DNA of 64,000 nucleotides from Mycobacteroides chelonae (lineage in GTDB: Bacteria; Actinomycetota; Actinomycetes; Mycobacteriales; Mycobacteriaceae), in the NCBI GenBank assembly GCA_014204435.1, contig JACHLF010000001.1:310001-374000 (forward strand), read 5' to 3'. Positions 50,423-62,241 of the stretch are shown here, in pieces. Every line of letters begins with the position of its first letter. Position 1 is the stretch's first letter. The translations under genes and the position numbers were made by a program. A model generated the notes under the pieces. The model did not search any database and was not told the DNA's origin. It worked only from the letters and a program-made list of their open reading frames with translations.

Positions 50423-50992
50423 GTGGACAGCGTGAGTGCGCGGATTGTCCCGGTCTCGGCGCTGATTGTCGCCGCCGTAATGCTCGCTGGGTGCTCGCCC
50501 CGGTCGTCTTCCGGCGGCGACGGCGACGATGGCGGCTCGCCAGACGTGCAGGTGACCACCGTGCCCGAGGTGAACAACGGGCCGGGTAAGGGTTTCAAGC
50601 TGGGTGACTGTGGTGGCATGACCGATGGGGAAGTCACAGCGGCAGCGGGGAATCCAGGGCTCAAGCGTGATGTGGACAGCTTGCTCGGCTGCCGATGGTC
50701 AACGGGGCCTGGCACCGAGGACACCTCGATTTCGCTCTATTGGTACCGGGGCAGCTCGGCGGAGAAGGAGGCGTCGGTCGCGCGAAACCTCGGGCACACG
50801 GTCGAATCGGTGACCACCGAGTCCTATCCCGGTTACCGGGTGAGCAATGTCGGACTGTGCGAGCTGTCCGCGGGATCGGGACCGGATTTCCTGCACTGGT
50901 CGCTGCAGTCGGGCGCCGCTGTCAAGAATGACCCGTGCAAGGTCGTCCAGACCCTGATGGACTCACTGCTGGGCAAGGTGGGTAAGCAATGA
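50423..50992 (+). CDS. DUF3558 lipoprotein
   Basis: 189 residues from GTG. Signal peptide with lipobox LAGC (about 21-24), a Ser/Gly/Asp linker (SPRSSSGGDGDDGGS), then the DUF3558 domain with paired cysteines (GDCGG, LLGCRWS, GLCELS, DPCKV). Overlaps the following paralogue by four bases (ATGA), so both are surface lipoproteins made together. Function unknown; DUF3558 proteins are common mycobacterial lipoproteins (LprB/LprC type). Confidence 0.82.
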   Translation: MDSVSARIVPVSALIVAAVMLAGCSPRSSSGGDGDDGGSPDVQVTTVPEVNNGPGKGFKLGDCGGMTDGEVTAAAGNPGLKRDVDSLLGCRWSTGPGTEDTSISLYWYRGSSAEKEASVARNLGHTVESVTTESYPGYRVSNVGLCELSAGSGPDFLHWSLQSGAAVKNDPCKVVQTLMDSLLGKVGKQ

Positions 50993-51531
50993 AGAGGATC
51001 ATCAGCACCCTGGCTGCGGCGGCGTTGCTGCTCGTGGGACCGGCCGGCTGCGCGCGAACCGTGGACGGCACCGCGATTACCCCCGGTGAGGGGTTGAACG
51101 CCAATGAACGGGGTGAGAACGACAAGCTCGATCCTTACGGATTCGCCAACGGCCAGTGTGGTCCGCTGGATGAGAAGACCATCGTGGAGACGGTCAAGGC
51201 CACCCAGATCTACCAGAATTTCTTTGGGGCCCTGTGCTATTGGGTTGCGGCCGATGACGCCGGAAATCTCATCGATCTGTTGTACGCGTACTACGAAGGC
51301 GGTGACGTCGACCGCGACCGCAAGTCCGCTGACGGGATGGGGCACAAGACCGCCGACATCACGATCAACAGTCGCAAGGGGTTCACCAGCACCGGGCCCG
51401 GCTCAGGGTGCGGCGTCACTGTGCCGGCCGGAACCGGTTCGTTGACTTGGTGGGTTCAGTACCGCAAGGGCGGTGGCAGCTGTGCGGCGGCGCGCCAGTT
51501 GGTCGAGCACATTGTGCAGACGGTTCTGTAG
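50989..51531 (+). CDS. DUF3558 lipoprotein, second of pair
   Basis: 180 residues, ATG overlapping the previous stop. Signal peptide MKRIISTLAAAALLLVGPAGC with lipobox GPAGC, then a short TVDGTAITPG segment and a cysteine-paired domain (GQCGPL, ALCYWV, SGCGVT, GSCAAA). The pattern of WVAADDAGNLIDLLY and the final helix AARQLVEHIVQTVL repeats in the first member. Convergent with the DUF3060 lipoprotein gene. Confidence 0.82.
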   Translation: MKRIISTLAAAALLLVGPAGCARTVDGTAITPGEGLNANERGENDKLDPYGFANGQCGPLDEKTIVETVKATQIYQNFFGALCYWVAADDAGNLIDLLYAYYEGGDVDRDRKSADGMGHKTADITINSRKGFTSTGPGSGCGVTVPAGTGSLTWWVQYRKGGGSCAAARQLVEHIVQTVL

Positions 51532-51537
51532 AGGGCT

Positions 51538-51979
51538 CTAGGAGGCATTCTCGATGGTGTTGTTGCTTCCGTAGTTGTTGACCGTGGGCTCGCCGGCCTT
51601 GTAGGTGAGTTTGTTCGCATACCCGGTGACCGTCACCTCGGTCTTCAGTTCCTTGAACGTGATGGTGTTCGAAAAGCCCGAGACGGTGACCCTGCCGCAG
51701 GCGCCGGTGATGGTGAGTGTGTTGTTGGCGCCGGTGATGTTCAGGCGCTTGCCGTCCTCACAGGCAGCCGTCGTGGTCTGGCCGAAGTATCCGATAACCG
51801 TCTCGTCCCCGATGTTGACCTTTGCGGACGTCGGCGTGCTGACGGTGGACGAAGTGCTGCTGGACGGGGGAGTCCAGGTGCCGGGCGTCGGGTTGCTCGA
51901 ACCCGGCTTGATGACGCCGCAACCCGCCAGCCCGAGGCAGGCGACGGCGATGGCGAGGAGCACGTGATTACGGGACATG
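51538..51979 (-). CDS. DUF3060 lipoprotein (Rv0679c-like)
   Basis: 146 residues from ATG (MSRNHVLLAIA); the longer open frame upstream is a shadow. Lipobox LAGC (about 16-19), a Thr/Ser/Pro-rich linker, then DUF3060: short beta rungs NITGANNTLTITGACGRVTVSGFSNTI and YGSNNTIENAS, with N-x-T rung repeats. In M. tuberculosis the equivalent is a Thr-rich lipoprotein associated with lipoarabinomannan. Second of a minus-strand pair. Confidence 0.85.
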
Positions 51980-52016
51980 TACCCAAGTATCCCGAGATCC
52001 GGGTGACGGTATGGGG

Positions 52017-52430
52017 TCAGCCGGGAATGCGGTCGATGAAATTCATCATGCCCAGCTCGCGCCCGCGATCGATGACCGCCGGTTCGCCGGACTTGTAGAG
52101 AACCTTCTGGTTGAAGCCGTAGACGGTGATGTCGTTGACCACGTTGTCGGCGATGATCGTGTTCGACGACCCTTGTACCGAAATCGCGTAGCAGCTGCCG
52201 AGTGCGGTGATGACGTTCTGCGACCCGTTCACAAAGACGGTGGAGTCGCCGCAATCGATGGTGGTGACGAGGCCGTACTGGGTGATGTGGGTGTCGCCGT
52301 TCTTGGTCAGTCGAATGTTGTCGGCGCGATGTGAACTCACCGCGTGTGTATTCGTCAATGCGGCGATACCGGCGGTCACCACGACACCGACCAGCACACG
52401 CTGCCCAGCGGAAACTAGAACGTGTTTCAT
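52017..52430 (-). CDS. DUF3060 exported protein (Rv0680c-like)
   Basis: 137 residues from ATG with GGAGG at five bases upstream. A signal-anchor or cleavable signal (VLVSAGQRVLVGVVVTAGIAAL, about 4-25) has no lipobox. The DUF3060 rungs are VFVNGSQNVITALGSCYAISVQGSSNTIIADNVVND and YGFNQKVLY. It pairs with the downstream lipoprotein 37 bases away and faces a TetR gene. Confidence 0.83.
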   Translation of the reverse strand: MKHVLVSAGQRVLVGVVVTAGIAALTNTHAVSSHRADNIRLTKNGDTHITQYGLVTTIDCGDSTVFVNGSQNVITALGSCYAISVQGSSNTIIADNVVNDITVYGFNQKVLYKSGEPAVIDRGRELGMMNFIDRIPG

Positions 52431-52603
52431 TTCAGCCTCCTGATCACTCGATGAGAATAAGCCACGGCGCGCCACGACAGGCTCGATGGGCCGACAAACA
52501 CAAAGGTGGCGATGGGGGAGATAGGGTCATAGCAGGCCATCTGTCCAGAGGGCCACACCAGACAGCACCCACTAGAACGACTCACCCACGAAGGCGGCCA
52601 CAC

Positions 52604-53212
52604 GTGACGACCGAGCCCGCGCCCGCGCATCGCAGAAACTCTGCGCGGGCCACGCGGCTCAACCGTGACACGGTCGTCAACGCGGCGCTGTCCTTTCTGG
52701 ACCGGGCCGGCTGGGATGCGCTGACCATCAATGCGCTGGCGGTCGAACTGGGCACGAAGGGCCCGTCGCTCTACAACCACGTGGACAGCCTCGACGACCT
52801 GCGCCACGAGGTGCGTGACCGGGTATTGGCCGAGATCGTCGGCATGCTGCACACGGTGAGTGCGGGCCGCAGCAGTGAGGACGCGATCCTGGCCATGGCC
52901 GGTGCATATCGCAGCTACGCGCACCACCATCCCGGTCGATATGCGGCGCTGACCCGGATGCCGTTCCTGGATGCGGTGAACCGTCCGACAATCGACGCAC
53001 GAGAGCTGGCCAAGCCGGCGACCGAGGCCATCGGCGTCTACGGGCTCACCGAGGACACCGCCTTTCATGCGGGTGTGGAGCTATGGGCCGCGATGCACGG
53101 GTTCGTGATGCTGGAGATGACCGGCTTCATGGCAGGTATCGAGATGGATCCCGATATGGCGTTCACAGAGATGGTGCATCGCTTCGCCTCGGGTCTTGCC
53201 GAGCGTAAATAG
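52604..53212 (+). CDS. TetR-family regulator (Rv0681-like)
   Basis: 202 residues from GTG. HTH: NRDTVVNAALSFLDRAGWDALTINALAVELGTKGPSLYNHVDSLDDL (about 19-65). The C-terminal domain has the WHG-type block WAAMHGFVMLEMTGFMAG, like the TetR near 27.5 kb. Divergent from the DUF3060 pair and upstream of rpsL; targets unknown. Its end is marked by a hairpin. Confidence 0.85.
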   Translation: MTTEPAPAHRRNSARATRLNRDTVVNAALSFLDRAGWDALTINALAVELGTKGPSLYNHVDSLDDLRHEVRDRVLAEIVGMLHTVSAGRSSEDAILAMAGAYRSYAHHHPGRYAALTRMPFLDAVNRPTIDARELAKPATEAIGVYGLTEDTAFHAGVELWAAMHGFVMLEMTGFMAGIEMDPDMAFTEMVHRFASGLAERK

Positions 53213-53240
53213 GCATGGTGCTCGGGTGTTGGTGAGTCAC

Positions 53241-53270
53241 CGCCTACCAGCGCTTTGTCCCTGGTAGGCG
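53241..53270 (+). terminator. Terminator of TetR gene
   Basis: Perfect 10-bp stem CGCCTACCAG/CTGGTAGGCG with a ten-base loop, then AGTTTGT. The rpsL promoter begins four bases later. Confidence 0.75.
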
Positions 53271-53273
53271 AGT

Positions 53274-53303
53274 TTGTCTCACCGTGATCAGCCCTGGTAT
53301 GGT
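53274..53303 (+). promoter_or_regulatory. rpsL-rpsG-fusA-tuf promoter
   Basis: TTGTCT, 18-base spacer, TATGGT. It implies a leader of about 220 bases before rpsL; that stretch holds no recognisable gene. Confidence 0.5.
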
Positions 53304-53533
53304 AGGGCGCTGTGCCTGGCCAATGGCCACCGCTGGAATCCCCGGTGGGGGTCAAATAAGGCGCCAGGTCAATTCGCATGCCCAGAGGGTGAAGGAGTTT
53401 CTTCGCGGCCGCGGTGCGTGCGACACGCCCGGCCTCGGGATACCGGACTGGGCGAAAACCGCAGGACAACAGGGCCTTTAGATGGGCTCACAGTGCTAGA
53501 GCCCAGTAGTAGCTAGAGACAGAAAGCCGGTAC

Positions 53534-53908
53534 ATGCCAACCATCAACCAGCTGGTCCGTAAGGGTCGCCGGGACAAGATCGCCAAGGTGAAGACCGCGG
53601 CCCTCAAGGGCAGCCCGCAGCGCCGTGGTGTGTGCACCCGCGTCTACACCACCACCCCGAAGAAGCCGAACTCGGCGCTGCGGAAGGTGGCCCGTGTGCG
53701 GCTGACCAGCGCGGTCGAGGTCACCGCATACATCCCGGGTGAGGGCCACAACCTGCAGGAGCACTCAATGGTGCTCGTGCGCGGCGGTCGTGTGAAGGAC
53801 CTCCCCGGTGTGCGCTACAAGATCATCCGCGGCTCGCTGGACACCCAGGGAGTCAAGAACCGCAAGCAGGCTCGCAGCCGCTACGGTGCCAAGAAGGAGA
53901 AGAGCTAA
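53534..53908 (+). CDS. rpsL: Ribosomal protein S12
   Basis: 124 residues. The conserved [13 protein letters not shown] and [22 protein letters not shown] are present. Lys43 and Lys88, the sites of streptomycin-resistance changes, are both wild type. The stop overlaps the rpsG ATG (TAATG). Confidence 0.98.
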   Translation: MPTINQLVRKGRRDKIAKVKTAALKGSPQRRGVCTRVYTTTPKKPNSALRKVARVRLTSAVEVTAYIPGEGHNLQEHSMVLVRGGRVKDLPGVRYKIIRGSLDTQGVKNRKQARSRYGAKKEKS

Positions 53909-54378
53909 TGCCACGTAAGGGACCCGCGCCCTCACGTCCCCTGGTCAACGACCCGGTGTACGGTTCGCAGCTGGTGACTCAGCTGGTCAACAAGGTGCTG
54001 CTGGACGGCAAGAAGTCGATCGCCGAGCGCATCGTGTACGGCGCCCTGGAGCAGGCTCGCGACAAGACCGGCACCGATCCGGTCGTGACTCTCAAGCGCG
54101 CCATGGACAACGTCAAGCCCGCCCTCGAGGTGCGTAGCCGCCGCGTCGGTGGTGCCACCTACCAGGTGCCGGTCGAGGTTCGTCCCGATCGGTCCACCAC
54201 CCTGGCCCTGCGTTGGCTGGTGTCCTTCTCGCGCGCTCGTCGTGAGAAGACCATGGTCGAGCGCCTCGCCAACGAGATCCTGGACGCCAGCAATGGTCTG
54301 GGTGCGTCGGTGAAGCGTCGCGAGGACACCCACAAGATGGCTGAGGCCAACCGGGCGTTCGCACACTACCGCTGGTGA
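53908..54378 (+). CDS. rpsG: Ribosomal protein S7
   Basis: 156 residues. [20 protein letters not shown] and the RNA-binding [20 protein letters not shown] are diagnostic. Nucleates the 30S head. Coupled to rpsL. The 76 bases to fusA include a GGGCCGC/GCGGCCC stem. Confidence 0.98.
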   Translation: MPRKGPAPSRPLVNDPVYGSQLVTQLVNKVLLDGKKSIAERIVYGALEQARDKTGTDPVVTLKRAMDNVKPALEVRSRRVGGATYQVPVEVRPDRSTTLALRWLVSFSRARREKTMVERLANEILDASNGLGASVKRREDTHKMAEANRAFAHYRW

Positions 54379-54454
54379 TCTGACGGGCCGCGCTTCGCCG
54401 TGCGGCCCGCCCAGCTCGTCCATCCATATTCGAAGCGAAAGAGCGGAAACTTCT

Positions 54455-56560
<2,106 letters not shown>

Positions 56561-56661
56561 GCGAAGCGAACGACCCAATTGGGCTTGCGCGAGTAGGTCC
56601 TAAGATCGCGCCCCTGGCGCAACACTGTAAGTAACAACAACAAGAGTCCAGGAGGACACAA

Positions 56662-57855
56662 GTGGCGAAGGCGAAGTTCGAGCGGACGAAGCCGCACGTC
56701 AACATCGGGACCATCGGTCACGTTGACCACGGCAAGACCACTCTCACTGCAGCTATCACCAAGGTGCTGCATGACAAGTACCCCGATTTGAACGAGGCGT
56801 CGGCCTTCGACCAGATCGACAACGCTCCCGAAGAGAAGGCTCGTGGTATCACGATCAACATCTCGCACGTGGAGTACCAGACCGAGAAGCGTCACTACGC
56901 ACACGTCGACGCCCCCGGTCACGCTGACTACATCAAGAACATGATCACCGGTGCCGCCCAGATGGACGGCGCGATCCTGGTGGTCGCCGCGACGGACGGC
57001 CCCATGCCGCAGACCCGCGAGCACGTGCTGCTCGCCCGTCAGGTGGGTGTGCCCTACATCCTCGTCGCGCTGAACAAGTCCGACATGGTGGACGACGAGG
57101 AACTCCTCGAGCTCGTCGAGATGGAGGTCCGGGAACTGCTGAGCAGCCAGGACTTCGACGGCGACAACGCTCCCGTGGTGCGTGTCTCGGCGCTCAAGGC
57201 GCTCGAGGGCGACGCCGAGTGGGGCAAGACCGTTGCCGACCTGATGGACGCGGTTGACGAGTCGATCCCGGACCCGGTCCGCGAGACCGACAAGCCGTTC
57301 TTGATGCCCGTCGAGGACGTGTTCACCATCACCGGTCGTGGCACCGTGGTGACCGGTCGCGTCGAGCGTGGCGTGATCAACGTGAACGAGGATGTCGAGA
57401 TCGTCGGCATCAAGGACACCACCACCAAGACCACGGTCACCGGTGTTGAGATGTTCCGCAAGCTGCTCGACCAGGGCCAGGCAGGCGACAACGTCGGTCT
57501 GCTGGTTCGTGGTGTGAAGCGTGAGGACGTCGAGCGTGGCCAGGTTGTGGTCAAGCCCGGCACCACCACCCCGCACACCGAGTTCGAGGGCAGCGTCTAC
57601 ATCCTGTCCAAGGACGAGGGCGGCCGTCACACGCCGTTCTTCAACAACTACCGTCCGCAGTTCTACTTCCGCACCACCGACGTGACCGGTGTTGTGACTC
57701 TGCCCGAGGGCACCGAGATGGTTATGCCCGGTGACAACACCGACATCTCCGTCAAGCTGATCCAGCCGGTCGCCATGGACGAGGGTCTGCGTTTCGCCAT
57801 CCGTGAGGGCGGTCGTACCGTCGGCGCGGGTCGCGTTACCAAGATCATCAAGTGA
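56662..57855 (+). CDS. tuf: Elongation factor Tu
   Basis: 397 residues, GTG start after CCAGGAGGAC. G motifs [31 protein letters not shown]. The kirromycin/EF-Ts interface blocks [19 protein letters not shown] and [17 protein letters not shown] are intact. Ends the str operon with a strong terminator. Confidence 0.97.
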   Translation: MAKAKFERTKPHVNIGTIGHVDHGKTTLTAAITKVLHDKYPDLNEASAFDQIDNAPEEKARGITINISHVEYQTEKRHYAHVDAPGHADYIKNMITGAAQMDGAILVVAATDGPMPQTREHVLLARQVGVPYILVALNKSDMVDDEELLELVEMEVRELLSSQDFDGDNAPVVRVSALKALEGDAEWGKTVADLMDAVDESIPDPVRETDKPFLMPVEDVFTITGRGTVVTGRVERGVINVNEDVEIVGIKDTTTKTTVTGVEMFRKLLDQGQAGDNVGLLVRGVKREDVERGQVVVKPGTTTPHTEFEGSVYILSKDEGGRHTPFFNNYRPQFYFRTTDVTGVVTLPEGTEMVMPGDNTDISVKLIQPVAMDEGLRFAIREGGRTVGAGRVTKIIK

Positions 57856-57870
57856 TCTGAAGGCACCAGG

Positions 57871-57906
57871 AAAACGGCGCTCACCCTTCGGGGTGGGCGC
57901 CGTTTT
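57871..57906 (+). terminator. Terminator of tuf
   Basis: AAAACGGCGCTCACCC pairs with GGGTGGGCGCCGTTTT (one G-T) around TTCG. Its T-run suits the plus strand and its A-run the convergent oxygenase gene. Confidence 0.92.
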
Positions 57907-57934
57907 CTATTGTTGTGCAAGGCTTTTAGTTGCG

Positions 57935-59284
57935 TCAGCGGGCGAACGCGTGCCCTGAGGTGTTGTTGTCGTGCATGGTGTAGGTGGAACTCACCTTGGC
58001 GCGCTTCTCGATCAGCTCGGACAAAAGATTGTTCACCGTGCTGGGATTGGGGTTGAAGGCGTCCAACTGTCGGCGCACTAAACCCATGCCGGGCAACCGG
58101 TCCATGACGGCGCTCGCATTGGCGTTGACCGCGGCCGCTCTGCTGAACAGCCAACCGGACAGCCGATGATTGACGCTCTCAAATGTGGTGCCCTGGAAGA
58201 ACTCGTCCATCGCCGCCGGTCCCATGAGCATCGAGCCGGGGCCGGCGAGCACCTCCGCGAAGAGGCGCCGGACGGGGCCGGTGCGCGCGCCGGAGATGCC
58301 CGTGGCCAACGCCTCGACCAGCTCGATGCGCCAGCGTGAGGCGTCCCCGGAGCGTGCCAACAGATAGTCGAGATTGCGCATGGCGTCGATCCCGGTGCGC
58401 GGCAGCAGGTCTTCGGTGACGCCGAACATCAACGCCCACCGCAGTAGGTAGTGCCACACGTCATCGATTTCCCTGAGCGTGCAGGACCTTCCGAGGCGGT
58501 AGTCGACGAGGAGAGCTCCCAGCATCGCCTCGATGAACCCGCACATGGACGAGTTCGAGATGGGTGCACCGTATTCGGCGAAATTGTCCTCGCCCCAGGC
58601 GCTGCGCAGACCCCGCCGGGCAAGTGAGTGCACCAGCCGGACCCGCATGGTCAGCTTGATCTGTTCGGAGCCCGGCACCAGGCCGTCGCGGTCGAAGATC
58701 ATCGAGAAGAACCGATTGGTCTCGGCCAGCCGTTGGGCGCTCTGATAGCGGAACCGGCCGGTGGCTCCGGTGGCCGCCGACACGTCGGAGTTCATCACGG
58801 TGTCGAAGACCGCGAAGGTCGCCATGACGGCGGTGGTCGCTGTGGTCACCTGCCGTGCCCGCTGCCGACCGCGTTCTGCCTTCTCGGGGTCCCACCATTC
58901 CGGGATGCGATACGCATCTGCGAACAGTGCGCGCAGCGCCTCGGGAGGATCTTCCAGGCTATCGACGCCGTGCTCCACGGCCTGTTCGAACAGGGCGCGT
59001 GCCTCGGCAGAACCGAGCTCGTGGAACAGTTCCACCACGGCATCCATGGGCTCGTCGCCCTGCCACATGTGGTCATCGAACATCCGGGTTGCCGGAGTGG
59101 GGGTTACCTCGTCCTCGACGTCGAACCAAGGGTCGAAGAGGTAGTGCCGGCAGTGGCGCCAGATCCAGCCGAACTCGTTCTTGCCCTCCGGAATTGGGCG
59201 AAAGTCCATGCCCGGCCGGTAGTAGTAGTCGAACGGGTGCGGTTCGCCTGCCTGTGGTTTGTCGACTACGGTGAGCTTGGGCAT
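57935..59284 (-). CDS. DUF2236 (MpaB/Lcp-like) oxygenase
   Basis: 449 residues from ATG with CCCAGGAGG at seven bases upstream; the longer frame upstream is not coding. DUF2236 proteins are largely helical and often bind heme b; the family includes rubber oxygenase Lcp and fungal MpaB. Blocks seen: RQVTTATTAVMATFAVFDTVMNSD, RLAETNRFFSMIFDRDG, VRLVHSLARRGLRSAWGE and HDNNTSGHAFAR at the C-terminus. Mycobacterial members are often TetR-regulated; here a perfect 24-base palindrome precedes the gene but no TetR gene adjoins it. Substrate unknown. Confidence 0.82.
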   Translation of the reverse strand: MPKLTVVDKPQAGEPHPFDYYYRPGMDFRPIPEGKNEFGWIWRHCRHYLFDPWFDVEDEVTPTPATRMFDDHMWQGDEPMDAVVELFHELGSAEARALFEQAVEHGVDSLEDPPEALRALFADAYRIPEWWDPEKAERGRQRARQVTTATTAVMATFAVFDTVMNSDVSAATGATGRFRYQSAQRLAETNRFFSMIFDRDGLVPGSEQIKLTMRVRLVHSLARRGLRSAWGEDNFAEYGAPISNSSMCGFIEAMLGALLVDYRLGRSCTLREIDDVWHYLLRWALMFGVTEDLLPRTGIDAMRNLDYLLARSGDASRWRIELVEALATGISGARTGPVRRLFAEVLAGPGSMLMGPAAMDEFFQGTTFESVNHRLSGWLFSRAAAVNANASAVMDRLPGMGLVRRQLDAFNPNPSTVNNLLSELIEKRAKVSSTYTMHDNNTSGHAFAR

Positions 59285-59316
59285 CCGGGCGCCTCCTGGG
59301 TTGTTAACGTCGACAT

Positions 59317-59340
59317 CATTGACAACATGTATTGTCAATG
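59317..59340. promoter_or_regulatory. Perfect 24-base palindromic operator
   Basis: CATTGACAA-CATGTA-TTGTCAATG, nine-base arms. It starts 33 bases upstream of the oxygenase ATG and likely overlaps its promoter. A degenerate copy lies at 59485-59508. Confidence 0.7.
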
Positions 59341-59512
59341 TTAGGTCGCACGGACGTTGCTCACAAGAGGTGATATTCCGAATTTGCGGGCAAAGGCGTG
59401 ACCGGCGGTGTTGTTGTCGTGCGCTCACCGACATCGCGGTCTGCAGAGCTATCCCTGGGAGCCTCCTGCTGGCGATGTCGGCATCGTTGACAACATCTAT
59501 TGCCAATATTGA
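59341..59512 (-). pseudogene. Fossil of a second DUF2236 gene
   Basis: On the minus strand, a degenerate copy of the same palindrome (59485-59508) is followed after about 17 bases by AGGAGG and a start-like GGATAG in place of GGATG. Then, with nearly the entire gene missing, comes a frame that reads AHDNNTAGHAFARKFG and stops at TAA 59341-59343. HDNNT(A/S)GHAFAR is the C-terminal signature of the neighbouring oxygenase. The region is best explained as a tandem paralogue reduced by a large internal deletion to its control region and tail. Confidence 0.7.
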
Positions 59513-59564
59513 GCGTCGGATCGATCCGGCACAAGCTGTCGTGTGGATGGAGGATCATTGCCCC

Positions 59565-60365
59565 ATGAACGTGATGGCGCGCTTCCTCAAGATCCTGGCT
59601 TTCTCGCTGATCTGCGGGATCGTCGGGCCGATTTTCATCGTGATGTATTACGTGATCGACGAGCCGGCGACGAATTGGATGCTGTACAGCGGCATCGGCA
59701 TCACCCTAGGGATCGTGGTGTTGGCATTTGTGTTGACGCTTGTATTCACCCGAACCCAGGAGGCGCGCGAGCAGTTGGAGGCCCACGGCATTCTCGCGCT
59801 GGCTGATGTGGTGGCGGCCAACGAGACAGGCATGACGGTCAACGGCCAGCCGGTGATCAAGCTGACGCTGCAGGTGCATGGTGGCGGGATCAGCCCGTTC
59901 CGAGTCGAGACAAGAGCCCGGGTGTCGGTGTTGCAGGTGCCCACCCTCTCGCGCGGCAAGCTTGTCGTGCTGGTCGCTCCCGGTACCGAGCAATTTCAGA
60001 TCGATTGGCAGCGCAGCGCATTGCTCAACGGACAGGTGCCCGCCAAGTTCTCCAGCTCATCCCAAGGGCGCGAGTACGACCTCACTGGACAGGCCGGTCC
60101 GCTGTTCGAGATCATGAAGGTGCTCAAGGACAACGGCATAGGTACCGACGGTGTGGTGGACATTAGGTCGAATCCGGTTGTTCGCCAACAGATCGACGCC
60201 ATTCTGCGCAAGACGGAAGGATCCGGGCAGGCATCCGGCCCCGACTCCGATTCCAATAGTTCGGTGGCCGACCGGCTCGCCGAGCTCGATCGGCTGAAGC
60301 TGGCATCACTGGTCTCCGAGACGGAATGCAACACCAAGCGCGCGGAGATACTTCGCGACCTGTAG
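59565..60365 (+). CDS. Membrane protein with SHOCT-like tail (Rv0686 position)
   Basis: 266 residues from ATG (MNVMARFLKIL). Two N-terminal transmembrane helices at about 8-30 and 39-62, then a soluble beta-rich domain (ADVVAANETGMTVNGQPVIKLTLQV, VPTLSRGKLVVLVAPGTEQ), a Ser/Gly/Asp-rich linker, and a final helix VADRLAELDRLKLASLVSETECNTKRAEILRDL, a SHOCT-like oligomerisation module. Function unknown. In M. tuberculosis a membrane protein also sits between tuf and the mycofactocin-type dehydrogenase. Confidence 0.7.
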   Translation: MNVMARFLKILAFSLICGIVGPIFIVMYYVIDEPATNWMLYSGIGITLGIVVLAFVLTLVFTRTQEAREQLEAHGILALADVVAANETGMTVNGQPVIKLTLQVHGGGISPFRVETRARVSVLQVPTLSRGKLVVLVAPGTEQFQIDWQRSALLNGQVPAKFSSSSQGREYDLTGQAGPLFEIMKVLKDNGIGTDGVVDIRSNPVVRQQIDAILRKTEGSGQASGPDSDSNSSVADRLAELDRLKLASLVSETECNTKRAEILRDL

Positions 60366-60469
60366 ATCGACCGTGTCGCATGCCATGGGGGGTATTTTGG
60401 TCACCTCCATGGCCAGGCATCGTCGGCACGAGTCGCGCGTGTTCATTGTCCGCGGAGCGGCCCCCAATC

Positions 60470-60483
60470 TGGAACACGTTCTA
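60470..60483. promoter_or_regulatory. KstR-type operator
   Basis: TGGAACACGTTCTA matches the KstR consensus TnnAACnnGTTnnA at all eight fixed positions. It lies 43 bases before the dehydrogenase ATG, where KstR would block its promoter until a cholesterol-derived CoA ester relieves it. Confidence 0.7.
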
Positions 60484-60526
60484 GAAATGCTGCTAGCCTG
60501 GTGTCGATTGCAAAGGAGCAAGATAG

Positions 60527-61348
<822 letters not shown>

Positions 61349-61359
61349 ATCCGATTGCG

Positions 61360-62241
61360 CTAGCCCGGCATCACCACGACGGGCACGGGGCTGTGCCTGA
61401 CGATTTTCGTTGCGCGGGAGCCCAGGAACACACGGGCGACAGTGCTGTGCGGACGGCTGCCAAGAACCAACAGCTCGCCGTCGAGCCACTCGGCATTGTC
61501 CAGGGCGTCATCCCAGGTATCGCCGGTGACGACCTTCAACTCCACCTCGGGCGTCACGATGTCGGTCTGGCGCAGTCCCTCCAGTGCCTCCTCGGACTGG
61601 ACGACCCAGCTGGCGAGCACCGCATCCTCGGCCTCGGGACCGACCCCTGCGGTCAGCATGGTGCGACCGCGCACCGCGAAAGTGACCACACGTAGGGGCG
61701 CATGCAGGCGCTGTGTCAGTCGAACAGCTTGTTGCACAACGTCGACCGCGTCTTCTGTACCGGGGTAACCACACGTGACGCGGCTGACCGTGCCGGCCTT
61801 CGAACCGCGGTAGCCGCGCGGGCTGATCGCTAGCGGGACGGGGGAGGAGTGCAGCAACCGATCGCCGGTCGAGCCAAGGACCACCTGCCCGAGGCGTCCC
61901 TCTGAGGCGGATCCGACGACCAGCACGTCGGCATCGGAGGCTTCTACGGCTTCCAGCAGGCCACCGGACACCGAGCGATGGGCCACATTGTGGAACGTAA
62001 CATCGATTCCGGCGCCGATCTTTTCGAGATACGCGGCAGCCTCGGTCTTCGAGTCGTCGGAGAGTTTTTGTGCCCATTGGGCGTACTCGGCGTCGATCTT
62101 GGCCTTCGACAGCGTGGTCCACGGCTTGGGCACCACGGTGGTGACAGTGAGCGACGTTTCCAGGACGCGGGCAGCCTCGACCGCCAGGTGCAGGGCGCCC
62201 TTGCCGCCCTTGCCCGAAAGATATCCGACGACGACGGTCAT
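61360..62241 (-). CDS. Tandem-domain universal stress protein, transporter-linked
   Basis: 293 residues from ATG (MTVVVGYLSGKGG); the longer open frame lies in the transporter gene. Two Usp folds: the first ends ADVLVVGSASEGRLGQVVLGSTGDRLLHSSPVPLAI and the second ELLVLGSRPHSTVARVFLGSRATKIVRHSPVPVVV; both keep the G-2x-G-9x-G(S/T) ATP pattern. ATGA overlap with the amino-acid transporter gene upstream implies coupled translation, so this Usp may regulate the transporter. Unlike the Usp at 5.6 kb, it has no DosR box nearby. Confidence 0.83.
   Translation of the reverse strand: MTVVVGYLSGKGGKGALHLAVEAARVLETSLTVTTVVPKPWTTLSKAKIDAEYAQWAQKLSDDSKTEAAAYLEKIGAGIDVTFHNVAHRSVSGGLLEAVEASDADVLVVGSASEGRLGQVVLGSTGDRLLHSSPVPLAISPRGYRGSKAGTVSRVTCGYPGTEDAVDVVQQAVRLTQRLHAPLRVVTFAVRGRTMLTAGVGPEAEDAVLASWVVQSEEALEGLRQTDIVTPEVELKVVTGDTWDDALDNAEWLDGELLVLGSRPHSTVARVFLGSRATKIVRHSPVPVVVMPG

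Noticed and set aside
52331..52603. Extended N-terminus of the Rv0681-like TetR
   Set aside because: The open frame upstream is Arg/His/Pro-rich and antisense to the DUF3060 gene; GTG at 52604 gives a normal TetR start.
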